The notes under the pieces were generated by a model, which was not told the origin of the DNA, searched no databases, and saw only the letters and a program-made list of their open reading frames with translations. DNA of 64,000 nt, taken from the NCBI GenBank assembly GCA_945861705.1, contig CAMAVM010000012.1, forward strand, positions 1-64,000, read 5' to 3'. A program made the position numbers and the translations under genes. The DNA is from Methylomagnum ishizawai. GTDB taxonomy: Bacteria > Pseudomonadota > Gammaproteobacteria > Methylococcales > Methylomonadaceae. How positions within the stretch are numbered: the first letter of the stretch is position 1; every line of letters starts with the position of its first letter. Below are positions 50,627 to 61,222 of the stretch, one piece after another.

Positions 50627-52942
50627 TTAATTTCTTAACGGCTTCCCCGTCTTCAACATATGATCCAACCTTGCCAATGTACCTGGCTGTTTAACAAGGG
50701 CAAGAAAGGCTTCCAATTCCAGAGCCAAAATGTCGTCTTCTGTAAGCAGCGCAGTGAAATCACTCTCACCGCCACTTAAAACATGGGCAAGTTGACCGGA
50801 AACGACCACATCATAGTCTGTGGCTTTACCTATCAGATGGAAGGCTTTGATGCCCATGTCCAGCAATACTTTTGCGGTTTTACCAGGCATTGGATAGAGA
50901 TAAGGTTTGGGCGGTATGTAGTCTTTGGATAAAGCCAATGCTTTGGTTTTGGCATCGGCTAACAGCCGATCCTTATTCATGGTGATATTATCGTTAGCGC
51001 CTAGATACAGTAGTTCTTTTGCATCAAATGCCGATTTCGAAACGCTCGCCAAACCAATGGTTTGGAAGGCTTTGACTACAGGCGGTATCGGCCCGCCGGG
51101 GCGCTTTAATTGCAAGCAACGGCGTAGATATTCCTTACAGCCGCCCCAGCCGGGAATTAGCCCGACACCCACTTCCACCAGTCCCATGTATAGTTCGGCA
51201 TGGGCTTGCACGGCATCGCAATGCAGCAAGATTTCGCAACCGCCGCCCAACGCGAGGCCAGAAGGTGCGGCTACCACTGGGAAGGGTGCATATTTCAGCC
51301 CCTGATAAGTTTGTTGGCCTGTCTTAATTAGCAACTCCACAGTCGGCCAATCGCTTTCATGGATGGCTTTCATCAACAGGCCAAGGTTAGCGCCAGCGGA
51401 GAAATTTTCTGCATCGTTATGGATGACCAAGGCTTTGAATTCTTTGCTAACCTTATCAATGCTTTGGTTAATCATCGCCATCGAATCCATGTCCAGTGTA
51501 TTCATTTTGCTGTGGAATTCCAGGCAAGTTACGCCGTCACCGATGTCCCATAGGCTAGCTGAACCATTTTTAAGCAATGGTTTAGTTTGCTGCTTGATGT
51601 CGGATAATAGCAATACGCCTTCCGCCCGTTGCACAGGATGATAATTCCCAGCAAGGTCGGCAAACGCTAATTGACCTGAACCTGTTGAATACAGGCTGGA
51701 ATTTTTAGCCAATAGCTGTGGGACAATACGATTTTCTGATTTCAGTTTTTCGACAAACCAGGGTGCGCCGATCTGGTCAAGCAACTCGAACGGGCCGAAT
51801 TTCCAGTTGTAGCCGTCGCGCATGGCTGCATCAATTCCGGTGATGTCATCGGAAATATCAGGAACAAGGCTGGCGGCATAGCATAAGGTGTGGGAAATGA
51901 CACGCCACGCATATTGAGCCACTGGGTCGGAATGCGATAATAAAGATTGAAGCCCTGCTTTTTGGGCATCCTTGATAGCAGACAAATCTGCTTTTTCACT
52001 TTTGGCGTAATCACCAGTAACAAGATTAATCGACTCTTTGATACGATTGCCATCCACCTTATTCAAGCGGTAAAAACCACCTTTGCCTTTCCTACCTGTA
52101 TAGTCCTCGCTAATCATTTGTTGCACAATATCAGGCAAGTGATTAACTTCATGGAAAGCATCTTGTGGAGGCAGCGCGAGTTTCATGCCTTTCAAAATCG
52201 GTGGAATCAAATCCAGGCCGACCAAATCCAGCAAACCGAATATGCCTGTTTTGGGGATTCCAAACGGTGCGGACATGACGGCATCGACTTGTTCAACCGT
52301 TATGCCATTTTTTATGGCGTCTAATAAGCCGTATAAAAGCCAGTAAATACCGATACGGTTACCGATAAAGCCAGGAGTGTCCTTACAGGTTACGCAATTT
52401 TTACCCAGTTTTATATCGGCAAACTGGCTGACCGCTTCAACAAACGAGGGATCTGTCGCTGGACTAGACACCAATTCCAACAATCGCATGTAGCGAGGCG
52501 GATTGAAAAAATGGGTAATCATGAAACGCCGCTTGAAGCTGTCCGGCATATCTTTGACTAATAAGGCTAAGGGCAGGGTGGACGTATTCGAGGAAATCAG
52601 GCAGTCTGGCTTACAAACCGTTTCCAGTTTTTGATAAAGCGCTTGTTTGATTTGCGGATTTTCGATGACGGCTTCAATCACCCAATCGGCATCGACCAGC
52701 CAGTGCAAGTGGTCTTCAATATTGCCCGTCGTAATTAGTCGGGCATTATTCTTGTCCATAAAGGGTGCTGGATCGCTTTCCAGCAATTTTTTGACAGCCG
52801 TTTCAGCAATGACGTTACGGTTGGAAGCATCATTGGGTACGATGTCGAGCAAATAAACCGGAATGCCCGCATTGGTGATATGGGCGGCAATACTTGCACC
52901 CATCACACCCGCGCCGATAACCCCCACTTTTTGGATGTTCAT
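50627..52942 (-). CDS. fadB: 3-hydroxyacyl-CoA dehydrogenase / enoyl-CoA hydratase (FadB/FadJ-like)
   Basis: The start ATG 52942 overlaps the fadA stop (TAATG) and is preceded by GGAGG. The 771-residue product begins with the NAD-binding motif VGVIGAGVMGASIAAH, then the hydroxyacyl-CoA dehydrogenase signature TPGFIGNRIGIYWLLYGL. The C-terminal half has a crotonase domain with SAGANLGLLMKAI and PSGLALGGGCEILLHCD. This domain order (dehydrogenase first) differs from E. coli FadB, whose hydratase is N-terminal, and matches the alternative proteobacterial form. It performs steps two and three of beta-oxidation. Confidence 0.92.
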   Translation of the reverse strand: MNIQKVGVIGAGVMGASIAAHITNAGIPVYLLDIVPNDASNRNVIAETAVKKLLESDPAPFMDKNNARLITTGNIEDHLHWLVDADWVIEAVIENPQIKQALYQKLETVCKPDCLISSNTSTLPLALLVKDMPDSFKRRFMITHFFNPPRYMRLLELVSSPATDPSFVEAVSQFADIKLGKNCVTCKDTPGFIGNRIGIYWLLYGLLDAIKNGITVEQVDAVMSAPFGIPKTGIFGLLDLVGLDLIPPILKGMKLALPPQDAFHEVNHLPDIVQQMISEDYTGRKGKGGFYRLNKVDGNRIKESINLVTGDYAKSEKADLSAIKDAQKAGLQSLLSHSDPVAQYAWRVISHTLCYAASLVPDISDDITGIDAAMRDGYNWKFGPFELLDQIGAPWFVEKLKSENRIVPQLLAKNSSLYSTGSGQLAFADLAGNYHPVQRAEGVLLLSDIKQQTKPLLKNGSASLWDIGDGVTCLEFHSKMNTLDMDSMAMINQSIDKVSKEFKALVIHNDAENFSAGANLGLLMKAIHESDWPTVELLIKTGQQTYQGLKYAPFPVVAAPSGLALGGGCEILLHCDAVQAHAELYMGLVEVGVGLIPGWGGCKEYLRRCLQLKRPGGPIPPVVKAFQTIGLASVSKSAFDAKELLYLGANDNITMNKDRLLADAKTKALALSKDYIPPKPYLYPMPGKTAKVLLDMGIKAFHLIGKATDYDVVVSGQLAHVLSGGESDFTALLTEDDILALELEAFLALVKQPGTLARLDHMLKTGKPLRN

Positions 52943-54078
52943 TAGATTGCCTCCAGGATAGTGGCTATTCCCTGACCTCCGCCGATACATTGTGTCGCTA
53001 ACGCATAGCGCTTGTGTTCCCGCTGCAATAGGCTGGCGGCTTTGCCGGTGATGCGTGCGCCGGTTGCACCCAGCGGGTGGCCTAGGGCAATCGCTCCGCC
53101 ATCCAGGTTGAGTCTATCGACAGGTATTGGCAATTCTTTCAGGACGGCTAAGGACTGTGCAGAAAACGCTTCATTCAGTTCAACAATATCAATATCTTCT
53201 AGCTTTAATCCGGCGCGGGATAATGCTTTATTTGTTGCCGCTACCGGGCCAATGCCCATGATTTCAGGCGCACAGCCGGATACCGCAAACGACTTGATAC
53301 GTGCCAGTTTGGGCAGCTTATGGGCATCGGCATAATCTTCGCTGCACACCAACACGGCGGCTGCGCCGTCGGTTAATGGGGAAGATGTGCCAGCGGTGAC
53401 CGTTCCTGTGGCTTGGAAAGCGAGATTTAGACTTGCTAACCCTTCGGGAGTGGAGTCAGGCCGTAAACAGCCGTCCTTATCCACCGTGCCGTACTTGCTG
53501 GTAATCGGGATGATTTCATCGCCAAAACGGCCTTGTTGCTGGGCGGTGTATGCCTTAAGCTGGCTTTCCAAGGCAAATGCTTCCTGGTCTTTGCGGTCAA
53601 TTTGGTATTTGACGGCTAAGTTTTCCGCCGTATCGCCCATGCCAATATAAGCTTGGGGAAAAGTTTCGTACAATGCTGGATTAGGCATGTTGTTGTAGCC
53701 GCCCATCGGGATGCGGCTCATGGATTCTAGGCCAGCGCAGATAAAGACTTCACCTGCATTCATCTGGATAGCACCTGCCGCAATGTGGATGGCTTGCATG
53801 GACGAGCCGCAGAAACGGTTCAGCGTCATCCCTGCTATGGTATTGGGCAATCCGGCCAGAAAGACAATCAATCGAGCTACGTTGAGCCCTTGTTCGCCTT
53901 CGGGAAACGCGCAACCTAAAATAAGATCCTCGATGTCGTCGGGATTAACACCCGTTTTACTGACCAAGCCTTTAACAACTTGGGCGGCGAGGTCGTCCGG
54001 CCTCACTCTTGCCAATGCGCCTTTCAAGGCTGGCGTAAAAGGTGATCGGCAATATCCAGCTATAACGACATTTTTCAT
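52942..54078 (-). CDS. fadA: Acetyl-CoA acyltransferase (thiolase) FadA
   Basis: ATG 54078 is preceded by AGGAGAA; upstream in-frame ATGs are rejected. The 378-residue thiolase has the nucleophilic cysteine in LNRFCGSSMQAIH at about residue 88, NEAFSAQSLAVL, the GGAIALGHPLGATGAR histidine motif, and the C-terminal cysteine in ALATQCIGGGQG. It cleaves 3-ketoacyl-CoA to acetyl-CoA. It is the upstream gene of the fadA-fadB pair. Confidence 0.95.
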   Translation of the reverse strand: MKNVVIAGYCRSPFTPALKGALARVRPDDLAAQVVKGLVSKTGVNPDDIEDLILGCAFPEGEQGLNVARLIVFLAGLPNTIAGMTLNRFCGSSMQAIHIAAGAIQMNAGEVFICAGLESMSRIPMGGYNNMPNPALYETFPQAYIGMGDTAENLAVKYQIDRKDQEAFALESQLKAYTAQQQGRFGDEIIPITSKYGTVDKDGCLRPDSTPEGLASLNLAFQATGTVTAGTSSPLTDGAAAVLVCSEDYADAHKLPKLARIKSFAVSGCAPEIMGIGPVAATNKALSRAGLKLEDIDIVELNEAFSAQSLAVLKELPIPVDRLNLDGGAIALGHPLGATGARITGKAASLLQREHKRYALATQCIGGGQGIATILEAI

Positions 54079-54183
54079 TTTATTCTCCTGTTGTACCATC
54101 ATCACTTTAACGCATTGACCGGATTAAGCAACGAGCGGCAAAGCCTTGTAGAATAATATCCATGCCTACCCCTTCAGACCCAA

Positions 54184-56484
54184 TTACTTCACATTCGTTT
54201 CACTTACGCACTCTTTCATAAACCCATCAATGCTTTCCCAAGTGCCGCCGATATTTTCCATCAAGATGCCGTGACGATTTGATGGGATGACCTTCAGTTG
54301 TTTTTTGCAGGTGAGCTTGCCCATGATTTCCTCGGCACTTTTAAAAGCCACAACAGGATCATTATCACCCTGCAATACCAGCACTGGCACTGTGCAAAGC
54401 GGTGCAAAATCATCCATGCTATCAATTAGTTGGCGCAGCTCGTACAGACCTTTGACGGGTACGTTACGGTAATTGACATCGGGATGCTCGGTGGGATTCT
54501 CAATAAAAGGCTTAACACCCTCAAAGGATGACAACCAATCCACCAGCTTATTGGTGCCATGCAGCAAAGGGACTAGCATAAAAGAAGGATTGATGAATTT
54601 AATAGGCAAGGCTACGGTGCTTACGCCGATGATTTCAGGAAAATGTTCGGCAGCCAGTTTGAGTGCCAAAGCACCGCCGGTGGAAAATCCGGTCACGAAA
54701 ATACGCTTACAGTGCGCCTTGAGGATTTTATAACCTCTGAGTACGGACTGATACCAATCTTCCCAGCTTTGGTTTTGCAGCGCATAAGGTGATGAGCCGT
54801 GGCCTTTAAGCCGCACACCCATCACGGTGTAACCCTGTTTTACCAGGTACTCGCCGTAACCCCTGAGTTCGGCAGGACTGGCGAGCAGGCCGTGAATCAG
54901 CAGTACGCCGATGCCATTATCCTTGCTGTCGGGTGGATCGAGGAAAAAAGGGTTAGCATCAGCAGATGCGGTTTCTTGGTCATTGATGTCATCGTAGCTA
55001 GGCTTGTTATAGGCGTGATGTTCCCAGGTAAGGTCGCGGCATTCATCTTCAAAATGCCAGGCAGCGAGCTCTTGCTGGTCGACATCCTCAGATTCTGCCA
55101 GTGCATGAATGATGGTTTCATAAACCTGCGTAATGGGTTTGGCTTCGTTATCATAGACCGCCACCATGTTTTCCAGTCGGATGCTGTCAAAATCATGGTC
55201 TTCCAGCAGTTTCGGTAATAAATGATAGTGAGCGTTGTCTTCGGAGATGAGATCGGTGTTTATGGCTTCCTCGATGTAATGTTCAAAACGTGTTCCGGTG
55301 CCGCTGATCAATTCGCTGTAATCAATGGGGTTGAGCAAACTGCGGTGCAGGTTGATGTTAGCATTACTTTGTAACAACTTGACGGCAATGTAGAGTGTGG
55401 TGAAGAATTTTTGCCGTTCGATTTGCACCTGCCCATGCTTGATAAGGTACATAATCAAGGTTGAAGCCAGATGGCTCAGGTTGATGGTAACGTTGAGATA
55501 AATCTCCTCCATGTACTGGTCACGGGTCGCGTTGGCGGCATCTTTGAAGTAGTCACCCAGGCGTTCTTGGTTCTGGTCTTTGGGATGGGCTTGGAAGGTA
55601 AATATTTCGTCAATTGACTGGGCGTGAGCCATAACTTCGTGCAATAAATTTTGGTTGTCAGAAAAATTGCGGTCAAAAGGCTCAATCGGTTTGCCCATGC
55701 GGATATCCATATCCGTATTTTTCAACATGATATTGCCTTCGATCAGCAATTCTTCCGTGTGCCGCAGGCTTAGGCTGTCGGTAAAAAAATCGACCGCTTT
55801 TACCATCAGGTTTTCCGATGTCCTAATGGGGTAAAACGTAATATTGGCAGGGATAATCAGGGTATTTTTGAGTGCGGAAGCCAACAATTGTTCCAGGCTG
55901 TCTAGCTGAAGTTGCTCTTTCCACCAGACTAGTTTGTCATGGTTTTTTTGGTGATAGGCTTGGCGGACGATAATCTTAATAGTTTCAACGCCTTGCGCCA
56001 GCACCGCAGCACCCGTATGTTGCTTGCGCCGAAGACCCGTCATGCGCGAATAGATACTGTAGTTGCCTTTATCGTCTATGACCCGGTGATCTTTGACCAT
56101 GCCACCTTCTGGGAAAATGGCAACCTTTCGACCACGCATTATTTGAGCGGCTAATAAAGAGAATAAGCGGTCGTGGTCGGTAGGAAAGACACCTACCTGT
56201 TGAAAATATCTTGCCAATACCGTGTCTTCTTTAAAAAATTCGCTGGATCCGATAACGCAGGTATAAGCACCTGTTTGCTCGTAGATCAAAAATTGCGGGA
56301 TAAAGGTCTCGAAACGCGAGAAATGATTGAATAGAAAGATGTCACCTTGGTGTAACTGGGCATCGGCATGGAGCTGCATTTTGACGCTGAGTACTTTTTT
56401 GACGGTATTGAAAACGCGTACTGACCGATTATAAAGTCCCTTGTCTATTTCATACCAATTATCGGGGTAAGCGGCTTTTGACAT
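54184..56484 (-). CDS. Acyltransferase-alpha/beta hydrolase fusion protein
   Basis: The 766-residue protein joins two lipid-active domains. The N-terminal part (about 40-250) is a PlsB/PlsC-like acyltransferase with IFLFNHFSRFET (an H-X4-E variant of block I) and IFPEGGMVKDHR as block III. A helical linker of about 270 residues follows. The C-terminal part (about 525-760) is an alpha/beta hydrolase with GVLLIHGLLASPAELRGYG, the nucleophile elbow TGFSTGGALALK and a terminal SNRHGILME catalytic His. The hydrolase resembles monoacylglycerol lipases or carboxylesterases. It starts 10 bases after mlaA and is probably co-transcribed, which suggests phospholipid remodelling. The substrate is not known. 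Confidence 0.85.
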   Translation of the reverse strand: MSKAAYPDNWYEIDKGLYNRSVRVFNTVKKVLSVKMQLHADAQLHQGDIFLFNHFSRFETFIPQFLIYEQTGAYTCVIGSSEFFKEDTVLARYFQQVGVFPTDHDRLFSLLAAQIMRGRKVAIFPEGGMVKDHRVIDDKGNYSIYSRMTGLRRKQHTGAAVLAQGVETIKIIVRQAYHQKNHDKLVWWKEQLQLDSLEQLLASALKNTLIIPANITFYPIRTSENLMVKAVDFFTDSLSLRHTEELLIEGNIMLKNTDMDIRMGKPIEPFDRNFSDNQNLLHEVMAHAQSIDEIFTFQAHPKDQNQERLGDYFKDAANATRDQYMEEIYLNVTINLSHLASTLIMYLIKHGQVQIERQKFFTTLYIAVKLLQSNANINLHRSLLNPIDYSELISGTGTRFEHYIEEAINTDLISEDNAHYHLLPKLLEDHDFDSIRLENMVAVYDNEAKPITQVYETIIHALAESEDVDQQELAAWHFEDECRDLTWEHHAYNKPSYDDINDQETASADANPFFLDPPDSKDNGIGVLLIHGLLASPAELRGYGEYLVKQGYTVMGVRLKGHGSSPYALQNQSWEDWYQSVLRGYKILKAHCKRIFVTGFSTGGALALKLAAEHFPEIIGVSTVALPIKFINPSFMLVPLLHGTNKLVDWLSSFEGVKPFIENPTEHPDVNYRNVPVKGLYELRQLIDSMDDFAPLCTVPVLVLQGDNDPVVAFKSAEEIMGKLTCKKQLKVIPSNRHGILMENIGGTWESIDGFMKECVSETNVK

Positions 56485-56494
56485 GGTGTTATGC

Positions 56495-57475
56495 TTATTC
56501 GTCTGGGGGTGATAAATCTAATAGATGTTTTGAGTTATCGATAACAGGCGCTGTGGTAGCACCCTCTTTGGGCAGGGTGGTGGAATTATTTATGATGGTG
56601 ACAGCGTTAGGATCATGGATTGTGGATGTACCTGAAGCTGTATTGGGCGTATTGATCGGATTGTTCTGCGTATTATTGCCAGTAGATTCATCGTTTGTGC
56701 CGTCTACGCTGCCGTCTTCCAATAAAGGATCACTGGTATCTTCGGGTGGATTGCCATCATGGATCAAGTATTCACGGCGTTGCTTGTAGGCATTTTTGAC
56801 GAAATCGTAGCGGTCTACCGAGGCTTCATTGAGGATTTTTTCGGATGACATCAAGTCAGACCGCGTGTCAGTGACATCAACAGCGGTAGCGGCGGCGGAA
56901 GCGGCATTGGCAGCAAAACCGCCAAAAAACGACACATAAGTCAACGGGTTAAACAACGCATCGCCGATCAAACCAACGGTATCTCTAGGCGAACTAGCTC
57001 CCAGGAACGGCAGTACCATATAATCGCCCGATGGAACGCCCCAAAAGCCTAGCGTTTGACCAAAATCTTCATCATGCTTGGGTAAGTCAATCATTGATGC
57101 AACATCAAAAATGCCGACCACACCTGCGGTAGTATTAACCAGGAAACGACTGGCATCCATACCGCCTTGGACAAATTTCAATTGCAGGAAATCATTGATG
57201 GTCACGCCTATGTCATTAATATTACTGAAAACATTGGTAATGCTTTCGTCAACTGGATTCGGTGTGATGTCTTGATAACCTTTCGTTAAAGGTTTCAGAA
57301 TAACATCGTCCACATCCTTATTAAAACCATGTACATCGCGATTCCAGCTTTCCCAAGGATCGTTTTTATCTTGCGTGGGCATAGTCGAGCAAGCGGACAA
57401 GGTACTTGAGAGGATTAAAACATTAAGCATTTGTCGGGTATTAGGAGTAGGCTTTTGGGTATTCATGCTAGACAT
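56495..57475 (-). CDS. mlaA: MlaA (VacJ)-family outer-membrane lipoprotein
   Basis: This 326-residue protein has a lipoprotein signal ending LSSTLSAC, with the lipidated Cys near residue 29. The MlaA core follows: DPWESWNRDVHGFNKDVDDVI, VNTTAGVVGIFDVAS, HDEDFGQTLGFWGVPSGDY and VLPFLGASSPRDTVG. An unusual Thr/Asn/Asp-rich C-terminal tail from about 245 is probably disordered. MlaA removes misplaced phospholipids from the outer leaflet and passes them to the Mla pathway. The start at 57475 or 57466 is uncertain. The partner downstream is the acyltransferase-hydrolase fusion. Confidence 0.93.
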   Translation of the reverse strand: MSSMNTQKPTPNTRQMLNVLILSSTLSACSTMPTQDKNDPWESWNRDVHGFNKDVDDVILKPLTKGYQDITPNPVDESITNVFSNINDIGVTINDFLQLKFVQGGMDASRFLVNTTAGVVGIFDVASMIDLPKHDEDFGQTLGFWGVPSGDYMVLPFLGASSPRDTVGLIGDALFNPLTYVSFFGGFAANAASAAATAVDVTDTRSDLMSSEKILNEASVDRYDFVKNAYKQRREYLIHDGNPPEDTSDPLLEDGSVDGTNDESTGNNTQNNPINTPNTASGTSTIHDPNAVTIINNSTTLPKEGATTAPVIDNSKHLLDLSPPDE

Positions 57476-57602
57476 TCTAATAGGCTATGGATAATTGACT
57501 GTTGTTAGCTGGTGAGTGATTTGTTCTTTACAGCAAGTATAACTCAAGCTGTTGATTAGTAAAAAACAGACATGCTTATTTATCAATTCATCCGGCGATT
57601 GT

Positions 57603-59171
57603 CTATTTTTGTAGGCATCTAGTGATCTCATCATGGGTTCTTTTAGCGTCCCAACCCAGGATTTTTGCTGTGCTATGGGCGAGATTGTTTAATTCGTCGG
57701 GTGTTATTTTCGCCAATATCATTAGCGGTATTCGTCGTCTCAGCAAATCATCCAGGTGCATAACCATCTCATGACGACTACAAAAAACCATGTCAGCCAT
57801 TATAAACGGTAGCTCTGGCGTTATTCGCTTAACCAAATCTGGATCATTCTCACAGAGCTTGAAAATCTCGGAAACTCTATTGCCATGCCGTCTGACCAGC
57901 AATAAGGCACTTTCCTTATCAATGCCTAGCTGTTGTGCCTTAGTGATTGAAATGTCTAGCAAGGATTGATAATCGGTATTGGAAAGCCAAGGGAAGGTTT
58001 TGCCAAACGTTGGGCAATCCACATGAATACCTAAGTTCTCGCAAAGGGCATCTACAATGATGGCGGCATCTTCCCTGGCGGAAGTAAATTTGCCGCCGAT
58101 TGATGAAAGTAAGCCGTTTTGGGCGGTTTTTAGAATCCAGTCGCGGCTTATTCGGGACGGGCTATCGTTATTGCTTTGTTGTAAAACTCGGACTCCGGCG
58201 AATTTCCCGATAATATCTTGCTTAGTCCAGTTTACTGTTTTAAGTACCTGATTGGCTTCGCTTAATAAATACCTTATATCTCCATCGGTGATGGGAATAT
58301 CCTCAATATCGCCATCATAGTTGGAGTCGGTTGTTCCTAATAAGGTCAACCCGTACCAAGGGATGATGAAGAAAACACGACCATCCGATTTAGCTGTTAA
58401 TAGCAAGGCTTCATCGTTGAGGACTTTAGGTAAGATTAAATGTATGCCCTTGGATAATCGGGAGCTATCACCGTCTTTTTGGAATAACGACGACCAGCGT
58501 CCGGTGGTATCAACGACTAAGGAAGCTTCGATTGTTAGCGTTTCATAGGTGATTTTGTCATGAAGAATAGCGCCACCAATTTTGCCATTTTTAGCTGTTA
58601 ATTCAGTAGCTTCGCAATAATTAATGCAAACTGCACCAGCGCTACAAGCACCGTCTATCAACTCCAGCACAAAGCGAGCATCATCGGTTTGGGCATCGAA
58701 ATAAGTGAATCCACCGGTTAATCCAACAGAATCCAAATAAGGAAAATGCTGAATAAAATCCGTTTTTGAATGATATTGATGTTTTTGGGCTTTTGGCACG
58801 TTACCTGCCAGGAAGTCATACGAGGTCAAGCCGATTTTTAGCTGAAATAATCCTATGCGACTGTTTTTGTAGACGGGAACGCCAAACCGTAACGGCCAAA
58901 CTCGATGCGGAGCGGCTTGCAAAAACATGTGCCGTTCAGCCAAGGTTTTCTTGACCAGCTTAAAATCGAAGGTTTCCAAATACCGCAGACCGCCATGTAT
59001 GAGTTTGCTGGAAGCGGAAGACGTAGCACCTGCCCAATCGCCCTTATCAACTATGGCAACTTTAAGGCCACGGAGCGCAGCATCATACGCCGTCCACGCG
59101 CCGTAAATACCGCCACCGCAGATAAGTACGTCGAATGTTTGGTTGCTAAGTTGGCTGAAATCTCGTTGCAT
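57603..59171 (-). CDS. glpD: FAD-dependent glycerol-3-phosphate dehydrogenase
   Basis: This 522-residue flavoprotein has the FAD motif VLICGGGIYGAWTAYDAALRG and the signature SSASSKLIHGGLRYLE. The substrate-domain segment LLGTTDSNYDGDIEDIP and the C-terminal DAO_C helical domain with LVRRHGNRVSEI complete it. It oxidises glycerol-3-phosphate to dihydroxyacetone phosphate, giving electrons to quinone at the inner membrane. It is transcribed alone, divergent from adk, and links lipid breakdown to central metabolism. Confidence 0.93.
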   Translation of the reverse strand: MQRDFSQLSNQTFDVLICGGGIYGAWTAYDAALRGLKVAIVDKGDWAGATSSASSKLIHGGLRYLETFDFKLVKKTLAERHMFLQAAPHRVWPLRFGVPVYKNSRIGLFQLKIGLTSYDFLAGNVPKAQKHQYHSKTDFIQHFPYLDSVGLTGGFTYFDAQTDDARFVLELIDGACSAGAVCINYCEATELTAKNGKIGGAILHDKITYETLTIEASLVVDTTGRWSSLFQKDGDSSRLSKGIHLILPKVLNDEALLLTAKSDGRVFFIIPWYGLTLLGTTDSNYDGDIEDIPITDGDIRYLLSEANQVLKTVNWTKQDIIGKFAGVRVLQQSNNDSPSRISRDWILKTAQNGLLSSIGGKFTSAREDAAIIVDALCENLGIHVDCPTFGKTFPWLSNTDYQSLLDISITKAQQLGIDKESALLLVRRHGNRVSEIFKLCENDPDLVKRITPELPFIMADMVFCSRHEMVMHLDDLLRRRIPLMILAKITPDELNNLAHSTAKILGWDAKRTHDEITRCLQK

Positions 59172-59325
59172 TGCCTAATGTCGTGGTCGATTGATGGTGC
59201 TTCGTCGGGTTGTGGTGGCTTAAGCTGATCGGTGAACTATACTGCGATTCTTAACACAATCCCTAAAAATATTGGGATTTATACATTTTTACAAGAGATT
59301 AAGTGCGATATGTTATAAAATACAT

Positions 59326-59340
59326 GCACTTTATAAGTGC
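59326..59340. promoter_or_regulatory. Palindrome in the glpD-adk divergent region
   Basis: GCACTTTATAAGTGC is a perfect 6-base-arm palindrome centred at 59333 in the 256-base region between the divergent glpD and adk genes. It could be an operator. Candidate -10 bases TATAAA lie just upstream at 59314-59319. Confidence 0.35.
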
Positions 59341-59370
59341 TTGATAGCATGAGTTTTCAACGCTAGCTAG

Positions 59371-60066
<696 letters not shown>

Positions 60067-60131
60067 ACCCGAAATCGGGTGGTTTCAAGTAGGTTACAGA
60101 ATTAACGTAGATGTTTATTAAGTGAGTAAAA

Positions 60132-61154
60132 ATGATCAAATTTTATAACGTTGCCATAGTAGGTGCGACGGGTGCTGTCGGCGAGGCGATGCTGTCAATC
60201 CTGGAAGAACGTAATTTTCCGGTCGGTGAGGTGTATGCTCTAGCCAGCAGCAAATCGGTAGGAAAACGGATTCCGTTTAAAGGTGGTTCGTTAAAAGTTG
60301 AAGATTTGGCTAAGTTTGACTTCTCAAGGGCGCAAATTGGCTTGTTTTCTGCGGGTGCGTCCGTTTCTGCAGAATACGCACCAAAAGCGGCCGCTGCGGG
60401 TTGTATTGTGATTGATAACACCTCACACTTTCGATATGACGACGATATTCCCTTAGTAGTACCAGAAGTTAATCCAGAAAAAATCGCAGATTACAAAAAT
60501 CGCGGCATTATTGCCAACCCCAATTGCTCTACTATTCAGATGTTAGTGGCGTTAAAGCCGATTTATGATGCCGTAGGTATTAGCCGGATTAATGTCTGCA
60601 CTTATCAGGCGGTTTCCGGTACGGGCAAAAAAGGCATTGAAGAAGTTGTTAAACAAACAGCTAGATTGCTGAACGGACAGCCCATTGAAACCAATGTCTA
60701 TCCTAAGCAAATCGCATTTAATGTATTGCCGCAGATTGATGTATTCATGGACAATGGCTATACCAAGGAAGAGATGAAAATGGTGTGGGAAACCCAGAAA
60801 ATTCTGGGTGACCAGTCTGTTAAGGTGAATGCCACGGCGGTAAGGGTGCCGGTTTTTTATGGACATTCCGAGGCCGTTCACATTGAAACGCGCAGTAAAA
60901 TTGATGCTAATACAGTAAGGGCTTTGCTTTCCAATGCACCCGGTGTTACGGTTATCGATGAGCGTAAAAATGGCAGTTATCCGACGGCGGTGACAGAATC
61001 ATCAGGACATGATGATGTGTTTGTCGGGCGAATTAGGGAAGATATTTCCCATCCTTTAGGTATCGATTTGTGGGTGGTGGGTGATAATGTGCGTAAGGGT
61101 GCAGCTTTAAATAGCGTCCAGATCGCTGAAATGCTAGTAAAAAATCACATCTAG
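60132..61154 (+). CDS. asd: Aspartate-semialdehyde dehydrogenase
   Basis: This 340-residue enzyme has the N-terminal NADP motif VAIVGATGAVGEAMLSIL, the catalytic cysteine in NPNCSTIQM at about residue 131, and the SGTGKKGIEEV substrate loop. The C-terminal HSEAVHIET segment holds active-site residues. It reduces aspartyl phosphate to the semialdehyde for lysine, threonine, methionine and cell-wall DAP. The asd-fimV order is the same as in Pseudomonas. Confidence 0.97.
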   Translation: MIKFYNVAIVGATGAVGEAMLSILEERNFPVGEVYALASSKSVGKRIPFKGGSLKVEDLAKFDFSRAQIGLFSAGASVSAEYAPKAAAAGCIVIDNTSHFRYDDDIPLVVPEVNPEKIADYKNRGIIANPNCSTIQMLVALKPIYDAVGISRINVCTYQAVSGTGKKGIEEVVKQTARLLNGQPIETNVYPKQIAFNVLPQIDVFMDNGYTKEEMKMVWETQKILGDQSVKVNATAVRVPVFYGHSEAVHIETRSKIDANTVRALLSNAPGVTVIDERKNGSYPTAVTESSGHDDVFVGRIREDISHPLGIDLWVVGDNVRKGAALNSVQIAEMLVKNHI

Positions 61155-61222
61155 TCTAATCTTGACTCTATATTTATGACTGTTTATGGTAAACATCGTG
61201 ATTACAATAAGGAGATGGGTGC

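Noticed and set aside
60067-60080. Hairpin ACCCGA-AA-TCGGGT as terminator of adk
   Set aside because: The stem has only a two-base loop and no T-run follows, so a terminator call is not supported.
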